From NCBI GenBank assembly GCA_033283165.1, contig JAWMQL010000003.1:434001-498000 (forward strand): 64,000 nucleotides of DNA, written 5' to 3'. Both the position numbers and the translations under genes were made by a program. Shown piece by piece: positions 35,656 through 43,609 of this stretch; within the stretch, counting starts at the first letter, position 1, and every line of letters starts with the position of its first letter. Below the pieces are notes generated by a model that saw only the letters and a list, made by a program, of their open reading frames with translations, did no database searches and had not been told where the DNA came from. Source of the DNA: JAWMQL01 sp033283165 (GTDB lineage: Bacteria > Pseudomonadota > Gammaproteobacteria > Pseudomonadales > Halieaceae).

Positions 35656-36183
35656 CTAGTCGAGTTGGTCGCCGTGCTGGCTGAGGAACTTGCGCAGCTT
35701 GGGCGCCACCACCATCTGGCAATAGCGGTTACCGGGATTGTTCACGAAGTAGTCCTGGTGATAGTCCTCGGCCACGTAAAACCGGTCGGCCTCCTCCAGG
35801 GTGGTGACTACCGGGTCGGGCCAGGCGCCCGAGGCATCGATGCCCGCGATCACTGCGGCGGCCGTGGCCCGTTGTTCATCGTCCTGGGGGAAAATTGCCG
35901 AACGGTACTGGGTACCGACATCGGCGCCCTGGCGATTCAGGGTGGTGGGATCGTGCAGGGCGAAGAACAGCTCCAGGATATCCCGGTAGCCGATCTGCTC
36001 CGGGTCATACTCCACCCGGACCACCTCCGCGTGACCGGTATTGCCCCGGCACACCGCCTCGTATGTGGGGTCCGGCAGCTGCCCGCCGGCGTAGCCCGAC
36101 TCCACTTTCTTCACGCCACGCACCCGCTTGAACGCAGCTTCCAGGCACCAGAAGCACCCGCCGGCCAATATGGCTGTTTCCAT
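35656..36183 (-). CDS. msrA: Peptide-methionine (S)-S-oxide reductase MsrA
   Basis: 175-aa repair enzyme reducing S-methionine sulfoxide. Catalytic GGCFWCLEAAF near the N-terminus; GYAGG, GNTGHAEVVRVEYDP and the recycling-region FVNNPGNRYCQMVV are kept. AAGGAG lies nine bases before the ATG. Its TAG stop is in frame with the dinB coding sequence directly behind it. Divergent from the phoD gene by 72 bp. Confidence 0.96.
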   Translation of the reverse strand: METAILAGGCFWCLEAAFKRVRGVKKVESGYAGGQLPDPTYEAVCRGNTGHAEVVRVEYDPEQIGYRDILELFFALHDPTTLNRQGADVGTQYRSAIFPQDDEQRATAAAVIAGIDASGAWPDPVVTTLEEADRFYVAEDYHQDYFVNNPGNRYCQMVVAPKLRKFLSQHGDQLD

Positions 36184-36255
36184 CGTCGCGGTTCTCCTTC
36201 GAATTACCGTGGAGCGATAGGGTAACCCGCCACGCGGATTAGTTATACTGGGCGC

Positions 36256-38253
36256 ATGCCACTCAATCGCCGCCAGTTGCTGCAGGCGCTGTCTGCCAGC
36301 ACGTTTGTCATCAGCCTGGGCAAGGCCCGCGCGACTACGGCGTACCCGGCAGGTGGCGGCCCCGGCCGGGTGTCTTTTCCCCAGGGGGTCGCCTCGGCAG
36401 ACCCGCAACCCCACAGCGTGGTTCTGTGGACCCGGGCCGAGCCGGTCGGCGGCGCTGACCGGGTGGCGTTGCAAGTGCAGATCAGCGACCACGAGTCCTT
36501 TGAACAGGTCCTGTGGGCGAGGGATCTGGAAGCATTGACAGACAGCGACTATACCGTGCGCGCACAGGTGCAGGACCTGGAGCCCGGGCGCACCTGGTTC
36601 TACCGCTTTGTCACCCCGGAAGGGGACGTGTCCCGCACCGGCCGCACCCTGACCGCGCCCGCACCCGACCGGCAAGAGCCCCTGCGGCTGGCGTTTGTCA
36701 GTTGCCAGAATTTCGAGAACAATCACTACGGCGCCTGGGCCCGGCTGCTGGCGGACGACCTGGCAGCGGCACCCCGGGACCAGCTCCAGGTGGTGCTTCA
36801 TCTGGGAGATTTCATCTACGAGCGGTGCTGGAACGGGTTGCCGGACGGGCGGGGCCAGTTCCGCACCGTGCCGCCGTTTCCGGATGGCGCCGAGGAGGAG
36901 GACCGCCGCCACGCGGTATCGCTGGCAGACTACCGCCACCTGTACAAGACCTACCTGGGCGACCCCCATCTGCAGGCGGCGCGGGCCCGCTGGCCCTTCA
37001 TCTGCACCTGGGACGACCACGAATTCAGCAACGACAATTTCCAGAGCTACTCCACCTACGGCGGCCGCAATATCCTGGAGGCGGCGCGCAAGCTGAACGC
37101 CAACCGGGCCTGGTTCGAATTCATCCCCGCCGCGCTGGACGAACTGGTGGGCCAGCCGTCCCACGGCTACCGAGTGGCAGAACTGACCGGTGAGGGCGAG
37201 GCGGACAATGCCGGCGCCTGCGACAGCCTGCGGATTTACCGCACGCTCGCCTGGGGCAGTGCAGTGGACCTGGTTCTCACCGACACCCGCAGTTACCGCA
37301 GTGGACCCTGCCTGCCGGATGACTTCGCCAGTCAGCACGGCCTGCCGCTGACGCCGCTGGACATGGTGCAACTGGCGGATGCCGGCCGCGCCTTCAATAA
37401 CGGCCAGCCGCCGGCCCGTATCCGCCCGGGGGAGACCGAACTGGACAATCCCTGGCGCGACCGGGAACCGGGCAGCTGCCTGGGGCCGGAACAGCGGCAG
37501 TGGTTCCTGGATACCCTCGGACGGTCGCGCGCCACCTGGAAACTGTGGGGCAACTCCCTGCCGCTCCTGCCCCTGCGCCTCGACCTGTCCGCCATCCCGC
37601 TGGCGGGTTACCGGGACAGCCTGCTCACCCTGGACCCCTGGGCCGGCTATCCCCACGAACAGGCCCTGCTGATGGACAGCCTGCGCGCGGCCGGCGTCAC
37701 CGGGCTGGTCTCCCTGTCCGGCGACCACCACCTGCACGGTGTCGCCACGGTGGCCGGTGATCCCGCGGACGACGCCCCGGTGGCGGTGGATTTTGCCGTG
37801 GCCGGTATCAGTTCCACCCCGATGTACGCCGACCTGTTGCGGGAAGCCGGCAAACAGCCGGCCTTCCTGCCACTGGTCCAGACCACCCGGGATGGCGTCC
37901 CTGTTCCCAACTGGCACCTGACCCTGTTACAGGGCTGCATGGCAGCCTTCGCCTACGACAAGACCGGCGTCTCCACACTGGCCCGCTGGTTTGGCCCCAA
38001 CCAGGCCAACCGCGGCCTGCGCTTCGTGGACTGCCTGGCCAACGGCTACGGCCTGGCGCACTTCAGCGCCACGGAGCTGGCGGTGGAAATGGTCACCCTG
38101 GACGGCATGGACCAGCCATTCGAACAACCGCCGCCGGTGGCCTACCGGGCCGGATTCCGCCTGCCCGCCTGGTCCGACGGCGGGTCACCGCAGCTGGAGG
38201 GGCCCTTTTTTGATGGCCCGCCCCCCTTTCCCTTCGATACAAACCCGGTGTAA
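36256..38253 (+). CDS. PhoD-like alkaline phosphatase/phosphodiesterase
   Basis: 665-aa secreted metallophosphoesterase. The N-terminus MPLNRRQLLQALSASTFVISLGKARA carries a twin-Arg-type (Tat) signal. A fibronectin-like PhoD N domain (residues about 38-135) precedes the catalytic domain with SCQNFENNHYGAW, HLGDFIYE, TWDDHEFSND, LTDTRSYR and LSGDHHLHG, which carry the Fe/Ca ligands. It releases phosphate from organic esters at the cell surface. No Pho box was recognised in the 72-bp upstream region. Confidence 0.93.
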   Translation: MPLNRRQLLQALSASTFVISLGKARATTAYPAGGGPGRVSFPQGVASADPQPHSVVLWTRAEPVGGADRVALQVQISDHESFEQVLWARDLEALTDSDYTVRAQVQDLEPGRTWFYRFVTPEGDVSRTGRTLTAPAPDRQEPLRLAFVSCQNFENNHYGAWARLLADDLAAAPRDQLQVVLHLGDFIYERCWNGLPDGRGQFRTVPPFPDGAEEEDRRHAVSLADYRHLYKTYLGDPHLQAARARWPFICTWDDHEFSNDNFQSYSTYGGRNILEAARKLNANRAWFEFIPAALDELVGQPSHGYRVAELTGEGEADNAGACDSLRIYRTLAWGSAVDLVLTDTRSYRSGPCLPDDFASQHGLPLTPLDMVQLADAGRAFNNGQPPARIRPGETELDNPWRDREPGSCLGPEQRQWFLDTLGRSRATWKLWGNSLPLLPLRLDLSAIPLAGYRDSLLTLDPWAGYPHEQALLMDSLRAAGVTGLVSLSGDHHLHGVATVAGDPADDAPVAVDFAVAGISSTPMYADLLREAGKQPAFLPLVQTTRDGVPVPNWHLTLLQGCMAAFAYDKTGVSTLARWFGPNQANRGLRFVDCLANGYGLAHFSATELAVEMVTLDGMDQPFEQPPPVAYRAGFRLPAWSDGGSPQLEGPFFDGPPPFPFDTNPV

Positions 38254-38380
38254 GCTGGAGCCATTACCAGGGTCGGACACGTAACGACACTGTCATATTG
38301 CAGGGCTATTCTGGCCCCGGTTGCGGTGCAGGGACACCGCGCCGATACATTGCAGAAACGATTGAAAAGGAAGAATTCCA
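38254..38380. other. Non-coding gap before the small-protein/J-protein run
   Basis: 127 bp with no coding frame supported. The only useful element is the AAAAGGAAG ribosome site just before the ATG at 38381. Confidence 0.4.
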
Positions 38381-38557
38381 ATGACTGGAACGGACTTTAA
38401 CCCCAGCGAGCTTTGCAGCCGGAAGCTGTGGCAGCTGGTCAAACAGCCCCGGGACAAGGACCTGGGGGAAGCTGAACTGCGCAAGGCCATCGCCGAGTTG
38501 GCGGCCCGTCGTCACTACCTGCGCGAGCTGGAGGACCTGGGACGCCTGAAGCCCTGA
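38381..38557 (+). CDS. 58-aa small protein of unknown function
   Basis: Short frame starting MTGTDFNPSELCSRKLWQLV with a good ribosome site (AAAAGGAAG). The composition is protein-like: charged, predicted mostly helical (EAELRKAIAELAARRHYLREL), one Cys, no signal or membrane segment. It lies 23 bp before the VWA-like gene and probably shares its transcript. No family recognised. Confidence 0.7.
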   Translation: MTGTDFNPSELCSRKLWQLVKQPRDKDLGEAELRKAIAELAARRHYLRELEDLGRLKP

Positions 38558-38580
38558 TCCCCGGCTAGCCGCCGAACCCA

Positions 38581-39267
38581 ATGGCCAAACCCCCTACCAC
38601 CCGCTCCAGTTCCGGTGAGATCGCCAGCTTCCTGGAGCGCAGCAAACAACTCACCCGGTTCAGGCAACAGCAGCCCCGGCTGCTGTTCGCCATCGACGCC
38701 ACCGCCAGTCGCCAACCTACCTGGGACAGTGCCATCCACCTACAACGGGAGATGTTTCTCGCCACCCGGGAACTGCCCAGTCTGGCAGTGCAGTTGTGCT
38801 ACTACCGCGGCCTGGCGGACTTCTATGCCAGCCCCTGGCTGGGAGATGCCGAGGCCCTGGCGCGGCAGATGGCCCGGGTAAGCTGTGAGGGGGGCCATAC
38901 CCAGATCGCTCGCCTGCTGCGCCACGCGCTCGAGGAGCACGGTCGCCAGCCCGTGCGGGCGCTGGTATTCGTGGGCGACGCGCTGGAGGAACACCCGGAC
39001 ACCCTCAGTGAGCTGGCGGGCCGCTGCGGCCTGTTGCAGTTGCCGCTGTTCCTGTTCCAGGAGGGGTCGGACTACCGGGTGGAGCAGACCTTCCGCCACA
39101 TGGCCAAGGTCAGTGGCGGCGCCTGGGCCCACTTCGAGCCCGGCAGTGCCGACCTGCTGCGGCAGCTGCTGGGGGCGGTGGCGCGGTACGCCGCCGGGGG
39201 CCGCGAAGCCCTGGCGGACAAGCGTGACGAGGGTGTTAAACTGCTGCTGGAACAACTCAAGTCCTAG
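38581..39267 (+). CDS. VWA-like domain protein
   Basis: 228-aa cytoplasmic protein. A von Willebrand A-like fold is suggested by the MIDAS-type LLFAIDATASRQPTW (DxTxS) near residue 35, VRALVFVGDALEEHP near 125, and LPLFLFQEG near 160. No signal or membrane helix. It leads directly (9 bp) into the membrane J-domain gene. A role as a metal-dependent scaffold in protein assembly or quality control is only inference. Confidence 0.75.
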   Translation: MAKPPTTRSSSGEIASFLERSKQLTRFRQQQPRLLFAIDATASRQPTWDSAIHLQREMFLATRELPSLAVQLCYYRGLADFYASPWLGDAEALARQMARVSCEGGHTQIARLLRHALEEHGRQPVRALVFVGDALEEHPDTLSELAGRCGLLQLPLFLFQEGSDYRVEQTFRHMAKVSGGAWAHFEPGSADLLRQLLGAVARYAAGGREALADKRDEGVKLLLEQLKS

Positions 39268-39276
39268 GGAGCCCTG

Positions 39277-39990
39277 GTGCCGAGACTTATCCTGCTGTTG
39301 GCCATCGGCCTCGTGATCTACCTGCTGTACCGCCGGGCGCAATCCGCGCCACCCCACAAACGCCGGGGGGAATACGTGAAGCTGGTGCTGGGGGTGGCAC
39401 TAGTGGCCGTGATCGTGCTGACCCTGGCGGGCAAGATGCACTGGATCGGCGCCGCCATCACCGGTCTGCTGGTGGCCATGCGGCAACTGCTGCCGACCCT
39501 GGTACGCCTGTTTCCCGCGCTGGCATCACTGCGCGGCAGCGGCGGACCCAGCCAGGGCCAGAGTTCCACGGTAGCCACCGACATCCTGCGCATGCACCTG
39601 GACCACGACAGCGGCAAACTGTCTGGCGAAGTCCTCAAGGGCCACTATCGCGAGTGGCGCCTGGACGACATGAACCACGACCAGCTGCAGGAGTTACTCG
39701 ACTACTGCCAGCGGGAGGACGCGGAGTCAGCGCAACTGCTGGACAGCTACCTGCAGCAGCGTTTCGCCGACCAGGGCGGGTTCCAGCGGCAGCAACAGCA
39801 GACAGCGGGCAACGGCACCAGCATGAGCCGCAAGGAGGCGCTGGACATCCTGGGACTGGGCGAAAACGCCACCGAGGAAGAGATTGTCGCGGCGCACCGC
39901 AAGCTGATGCAGAAACTCCACCCGGACCGGGGTGGCAGCGATTACCTGGCGGCCCGGATCAACCAGGCCAAGGACTATCTGCTGGGTTGA
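39277..39990 (+). CDS. Membrane-anchored J-domain protein
   Basis: 237 aa. Two to three N-terminal hydrophobic segments (LILLLAIGLVIYLLY; VKLVLGVALVAVIVLTLAG; IGAAITGLLVAMRQLL), a hinge, and a C-terminal J domain with the essential HPD (RKLMQKLHPDRGGSDYLAARINQAKDYLL). The layout matches Tim14/DjlC-like DnaJ relatives that recruit Hsp70 (DnaK) to the inner membrane. GTG at 39277 after AGGGAG. The VWA-like gene precedes it. Confidence 0.9.
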   Translation: MPRLILLLAIGLVIYLLYRRAQSAPPHKRRGEYVKLVLGVALVAVIVLTLAGKMHWIGAAITGLLVAMRQLLPTLVRLFPALASLRGSGGPSQGQSSTVATDILRMHLDHDSGKLSGEVLKGHYREWRLDDMNHDQLQELLDYCQREDAESAQLLDSYLQQRFADQGGFQRQQQQTAGNGTSMSRKEALDILGLGENATEEEIVAAHRKLMQKLHPDRGGSDYLAARINQAKDYLLG

Positions 39991-40066
39991 AATTTCCCCG
40001 GGGAACCCCATGTCGAACCGGGTATCCAACCTATTCCAGGTACAGAAGAGGAAGCATCCAGACACC

Positions 40067-40366
40067 ATGAGCGAAGTATTTGTTATCCGCAACCAGTTGG
40101 GTCACTACTGGGGCAAGGGCAAGGCCTGGGTGGACGGCCGCGAGGCCCGCGCCGTGATGCGCGTCCGGCACGAGGACGAGGCGGTCAACACCCTGTTCGA
40201 GCTGAGCTCCCGGGATATCGAGTTGCGCGGCCAGGTGGTCGCCGCCGCCCTGAGCGAGCGCGGCGAACCGATCGTCGAGCCCAGCGCTATTCCCCTGCCG
40301 CAGGCTGAGGTACCGGAACCCGCGGTTACAGAAGCCCGGACCGAGACTGCCGAGGAGCAACACTGA
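40067..40366 (+). CDS. 99-aa protein of unknown function upstream of htpX
   Basis: MSEVFVIRNQLGHYWGKGKAW, then WVDGREARAVMRVRHEDEAVNTLFELSSRD, then a Pro/Glu-rich tail. It is a soluble small protein with no recognised family. Its TGA shares a base with the htpX ATG (TGATG), so the two are tightly coupled and a link to HtpX is plausible. An upstream Met at 40010 is possible but less protein-like. Confidence 0.7.
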   Translation: MSEVFVIRNQLGHYWGKGKAWVDGREARAVMRVRHEDEAVNTLFELSSRDIELRGQVVAAALSERGEPIVEPSAIPLPQAEVPEPAVTEARTETAEEQH

Positions 40367-41247
40367 TGCGTATCCTGCTGTTTCTGGCCACCAACCTGGC
40401 GGTGCTGGTGCTGGCCAGCATCATATTCAATTTACTGGGACTGGAAGGCATCCTGGCCGCCAACGGGGTCGACCTGAACCTCGGCGCCCTGCTCATATTC
40501 TGCGGCCTGTTCGGCATGGGCGGTTCCCTGGTGTCCCTGTTCCTGTCCAAGTGGATGGCCAAGCGCGGCACCGGCACCTATATCATCGAACAGCCCCGCA
40601 ACCGCGAGGAGCAGTGGCTGGTGGAGACCGTGCGGGAACTGGCCGCAGAGGCCGGCGTGGGCATGCCGGAGGTCGGTGTGTTCCCCTCGGAGGCGGCCAA
40701 CGCCTTCGCCACCGGCTGGAACCGCAACGAGGCCCTGGTGGCGGTCAGCGCCGGCCTGCTGCGGCGTTTTTCACCGGCCGAGGTGCGGGCGGTGTTGGCG
40801 CACGAGATCGGCCACGTGGCCAACGGCGACATGGTCACCCTGACCCTGATCCAGGGCGTGGTGAATACTTTCGTGATGTTCCTGGCCCGGATCATCGGCC
40901 ACACCGTGGACCGGGTGGTCTTCAAGACCGAGCGCGGCTACGGCATCGGCTACTTCGTGGTAACCATCGTCGCGGAGATCGTGCTCGGCATCCTGGCCAG
41001 CATGATCGTGTTCTGGTTCTCGCGCTGGCGCGAGTACCGGGCCGATGCCGCCGGCGCCCACCTCACCAGCAACGGCGACATGATCGGAGCCCTGCAGCGG
41101 CTGCGCGCGGAACAGGGCCTGCCCCAGGACCTGCCCGGGGAACTGACCGCGTTCGGCATCAGCGAACAGCTGAAGGAAGGGATGATGCGGCTGTTTGCGT
41201 CCCACCCGCCGCTGGAGGAGCGGATCAGGGCGCTACAGGGCGGATGA
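40366..41247 (+). CDS. htpX: Membrane zinc metalloprotease HtpX
   Basis: 293-aa M48B protease that degrades misfolded inner-membrane proteins. Transmembrane helices at residues about 4-22 and 35-55, zinc motif VLAHEIGHVANGD near 145, a further pair of helices (about 160-215), and the third ligand Glu in REYRADAAGAHL. It usually answers to envelope stress. The adjacent membrane J-protein suggests a quality-control neighbourhood. Its 3' end overlaps the converging EthD gene by 23 bp. Confidence 0.97.
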   Translation: MRILLFLATNLAVLVLASIIFNLLGLEGILAANGVDLNLGALLIFCGLFGMGGSLVSLFLSKWMAKRGTGTYIIEQPRNREEQWLVETVRELAAEAGVGMPEVGVFPSEAANAFATGWNRNEALVAVSAGLLRRFSPAEVRAVLAHEIGHVANGDMVTLTLIQGVVNTFVMFLARIIGHTVDRVVFKTERGYGIGYFVVTIVAEIVLGILASMIVFWFSRWREYRADAAGAHLTSNGDMIGALQRLRAEQGLPQDLPGELTAFGISEQLKEGMMRLFASHPPLEERIRALQGG

Positions 41248-41935
41248 GGTAGTCGCTCATCGGAATGACGTCGATCTTGTCGAAGTCGATAAAGCGCGCG
41301 CAGCTGTCCATCATCGCCTGCATATTGTCCTGCAGCAGACCGGCGTCGCCACCGGCAGCGTAAAAGGCGTCGTCGGACGCCATCGCCTCGGGCGGAAAGT
41401 GCTCCTCGATCATGGCGGCGTAGGGTCTCGCGCCCTGCGTCAGCGGGCGCACGATAACGTTCTGCCGGTAGCCGAAGGTCGACTGGGTGTCGATCGCCAC
41501 GCGGGTGTGACTGCCCTGCCAGATCTCCAGCCACTCCTGTTCGGTCAATCGTGGCGGACGCTCCAGGAAGACCACCTGGCACATGCCGTAACCCCGCTGC
41601 CCCGGCACCGCGAGATGCGTCCGGTTCACCAGCGGCTCCGCCTCGGTCACCAGGTAGCATTCGAAATGGTCCACCACCGGGGCCAGCGCGGCCTCGAGCG
41701 CGGCCCGCTCCCGCGCCTGGTCCACCCAGGCCGACAGCAGGCCGTCCGGCAGCGGCTCGTTGCTGCACATGCGCCGGTGCCCGGCCGCCGCCACGGCGCC
41801 GTCCGCCACCGCCAGGCGCAGACCGCGCACTGAATCGTCCGCCAGCAGCGGCTCGCCCAGCGCCAGCAATTGCTCGCGAAAGTCGTCGCCGTCGACGGCG
41901 TCCGGCTTCCACAGCGGCAGGATAATTTTTTCCAT
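41225..41935 (-). CDS. EthD-domain protein
   Basis: 236-aa protein with a ferredoxin-like EthD fold in the C-terminal half (LTEQEWLEIWQGSHTRVAIDTQSTFGYRQNVIVRPL). EthD relatives occur in degradation clusters of ethers, steroids and other ring compounds. Followed 9 bp upstream by an SDR on the same strand, so the two probably form an operon. Function unknown. Confidence 0.82.
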   Translation of the reverse strand: MEKIILPLWKPDAVDGDDFREQLLALGEPLLADDSVRGLRLAVADGAVAAAGHRRMCSNEPLPDGLLSAWVDQARERAALEAALAPVVDHFECYLVTEAEPLVNRTHLAVPGQRGYGMCQVVFLERPPRLTEQEWLEIWQGSHTRVAIDTQSTFGYRQNVIVRPLTQGARPYAAMIEEHFPPEAMASDDAFYAAGGDAGLLQDNMQAMMDSCARFIDFDKIDVIPMSDYLIRPVAP

Positions 41936-41944
41936 AATGACTCC

Positions 41945-42715
41945 CTACACGCCCATCGGCGGGGTAATCGTGGCGGCATTGTCAATCACCATCTGCGCAC
42001 CGTTGACGAAGCCGGACTCATCCGAGGCCAGGTACAGCACCAGGTTGGCGATGTCTTCCACTTCACACATATTGCCCGCCTTGCCGATGGCGTCAATCTC
42101 CGCCTGGGTGGCGGTGTCGCGACCGGTCGCCACCTTCACCACCATGGGCGTCTTGACGCCGTCCGGGTGAATGGAGTTACAGCGGATGACATTCTTCTGT
42201 TCCTTGCAGTACAGCGCCACATTGCGGGTCAGGGCCGCCACGGCGCCCTTGCTGGCGCTGTACCCGGCCAGGAATGACATGCCGTGCAGAGCCGCTACCG
42301 AGGACATATTGACGATGCTGCCGCCACCGCTGTCCGCCATGGCGGGGATCGCGTGCTTGCAGCCCAGGAACACCCCCTCGTTGTTGACCGCATTGAGCTT
42401 GCGGTAGTCCGCCAGGGAGGTTTCCACCACGTTACCCATGGCCATCATGCCGGCGTTGTTGACCAGGATATCGAGGCGCCCGAAACGTTCCACGGTGGTC
42501 GCGATCACATCCTGCCAGTTGTCCTCGTCGGTCACGTCGAGGCGCATGAAGACCGCATCCCCGCCAATGCCGGCGGCCACTGTCCGGCCGTCGCTTTCAT
42601 TGAAGTCGGTTACCACCACGCTGGCGCCCTCCCGCGCCAGCGCCTCCGCGTCTGCCCGGCCCATACCGCTGGCCGCACCGGTGACGATCGCCACCTTGCC
42701 CGCTACCCTGTTCAT
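41945..42715 (-). CDS. SDR-family oxidoreductase
   Basis: 256-aa classical SDR. TGAASGMGRADAEAL cofactor motif, NNAGMM, catalytic Ser in NMSSVAALHGM and YSASK. The C-terminal substrate loop is standard. ATG at 42715 with AGGTATGAG before it. Paired with the EthD protein; likely an alcohol or hydroxy-acyl dehydrogenase of a degradation route (inference). Confidence 0.93.
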   Translation of the reverse strand: MNRVAGKVAIVTGAASGMGRADAEALAREGASVVVTDFNESDGRTVAAGIGGDAVFMRLDVTDEDNWQDVIATTVERFGRLDILVNNAGMMAMGNVVETSLADYRKLNAVNNEGVFLGCKHAIPAMADSGGGSIVNMSSVAALHGMSFLAGYSASKGAVAALTRNVALYCKEQKNVIRCNSIHPDGVKTPMVVKVATGRDTATQAEIDAIGKAGNMCEVEDIANLVLYLASDESGFVNGAQMVIDNAATITPPMGV

Positions 42716-42719
42716 CTCA

Positions 42720-42884
42720 TACCTCGCTTGTTGCATGGCGCCGCAGTTAAGCAAATGGCCGGGCAAAGCTCAAACCGGCCGGTGACAAAACGGGCCGCAG
42801 GACTGAGCACTTGAACCGCGGCGGTCCTCGCCAGCCGCGACGAGTCAGAGTATTCTTGCCCGGTGCCCAAAGGGAGATAACGCG
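42720..42884. other. Divergent gap between the SDR and DUF1499 genes
   Basis: 165 bp, GC-rich. Possible inverted pieces CCGGCCGG near 42775 and CCGCGGCGG near 42816. A clear AGGGAGATAA ribosome site precedes 42885. No gene or strong promoter is seen. Confidence 0.3.
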
Positions 42885-43607
42885 ATGAACACGGCGCAAC
42901 AGCCTTCCACCCTGGTCAACTGGCTGGGCTACCTGGCCATCACCCTGCTGCTGCTGATACCGCTCGCGGTACTCACCGTGCGGTCCGGCGCCTGGCAGCA
43001 GGGACTGCTGCTGTACGCGCTGGCCTGCCTGGGATCCGCCCTGACCCTGCTGGTGCTGGTCATCCTGTCCCTGCTGCCGCGGTTTGCGCCGCAGCGCCGG
43101 GCGCTGCGCCTGCGCAGCCTGGCCGCATTGCCCGGCGCCGCGCTGATCGCGATACAGCTGGCGGGTTCCGGCGATTACCCGCCCATCCACGACGTCAGCA
43201 CCGATACCGGGGATCCGCCCCGATTCGTGACCGCGTCGAAGGTGCGCGGCGAGGGCGCCAATTCGCTGGACATCAAGGCGGACAGCCTCGACGCCCAGCG
43301 CGCGGCCTACCCCGACCTGGCCACCCTGCGGACCGACCTCTCGATCGAGTCCGCGTTTGCCCACGCGGTCGAGGTGGCGGAGTCCCTGGGCTGGGAAGTC
43401 TATCACCAGGACCTGAACCAGGGCCTGGTGGAGGCCGTGGACACCACCGCGATCATGGGCTTCAAGGACGACGTGGTGATCAGGCTGCGCACCGACGAGG
43501 CAGGCACGAAGATTGACCTGCGCTCGGTATCACGGGTGGGGGTGGGGGATATCGGCGCCAACGCCAAGCGCATCCGCGCCTTCATCACCGCGTTCGGCGA
43601 GGGCTAG
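42885..43607 (+). CDS. DUF1499-family membrane protein
   Basis: 240 aa. Two to three N-terminal hydrophobic helices (residues about 13-95) and a C-terminal soluble DUF1499 domain (LKADSLDAQRAAYPDLATL-like segment, VAESLGWEVYHQDLNQGLVEAVDTT, VVIRLRTDEAGTKIDLRSVSRVG). Function unknown; commonly linked to envelope genes. The DegP-like gene begins two bases after its stop. Confidence 0.85.
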   Translation: MNTAQQPSTLVNWLGYLAITLLLLIPLAVLTVRSGAWQQGLLLYALACLGSALTLLVLVILSLLPRFAPQRRALRLRSLAALPGAALIAIQLAGSGDYPPIHDVSTDTGDPPRFVTASKVRGEGANSLDIKADSLDAQRAAYPDLATLRTDLSIESAFAHAVEVAESLGWEVYHQDLNQGLVEAVDTTAIMGFKDDVVIRLRTDEAGTKIDLRSVSRVGVGDIGANAKRIRAFITAFGEG

Positions 43608-43609
43608 CC

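Noticed and set aside
36184..37917. Extension of the msrA frame through the phoD gene on the opposite strand
   Set aside because: Low-complexity antisense translation; msrA starts at 36183 with a good ribosome site and family N-terminus.
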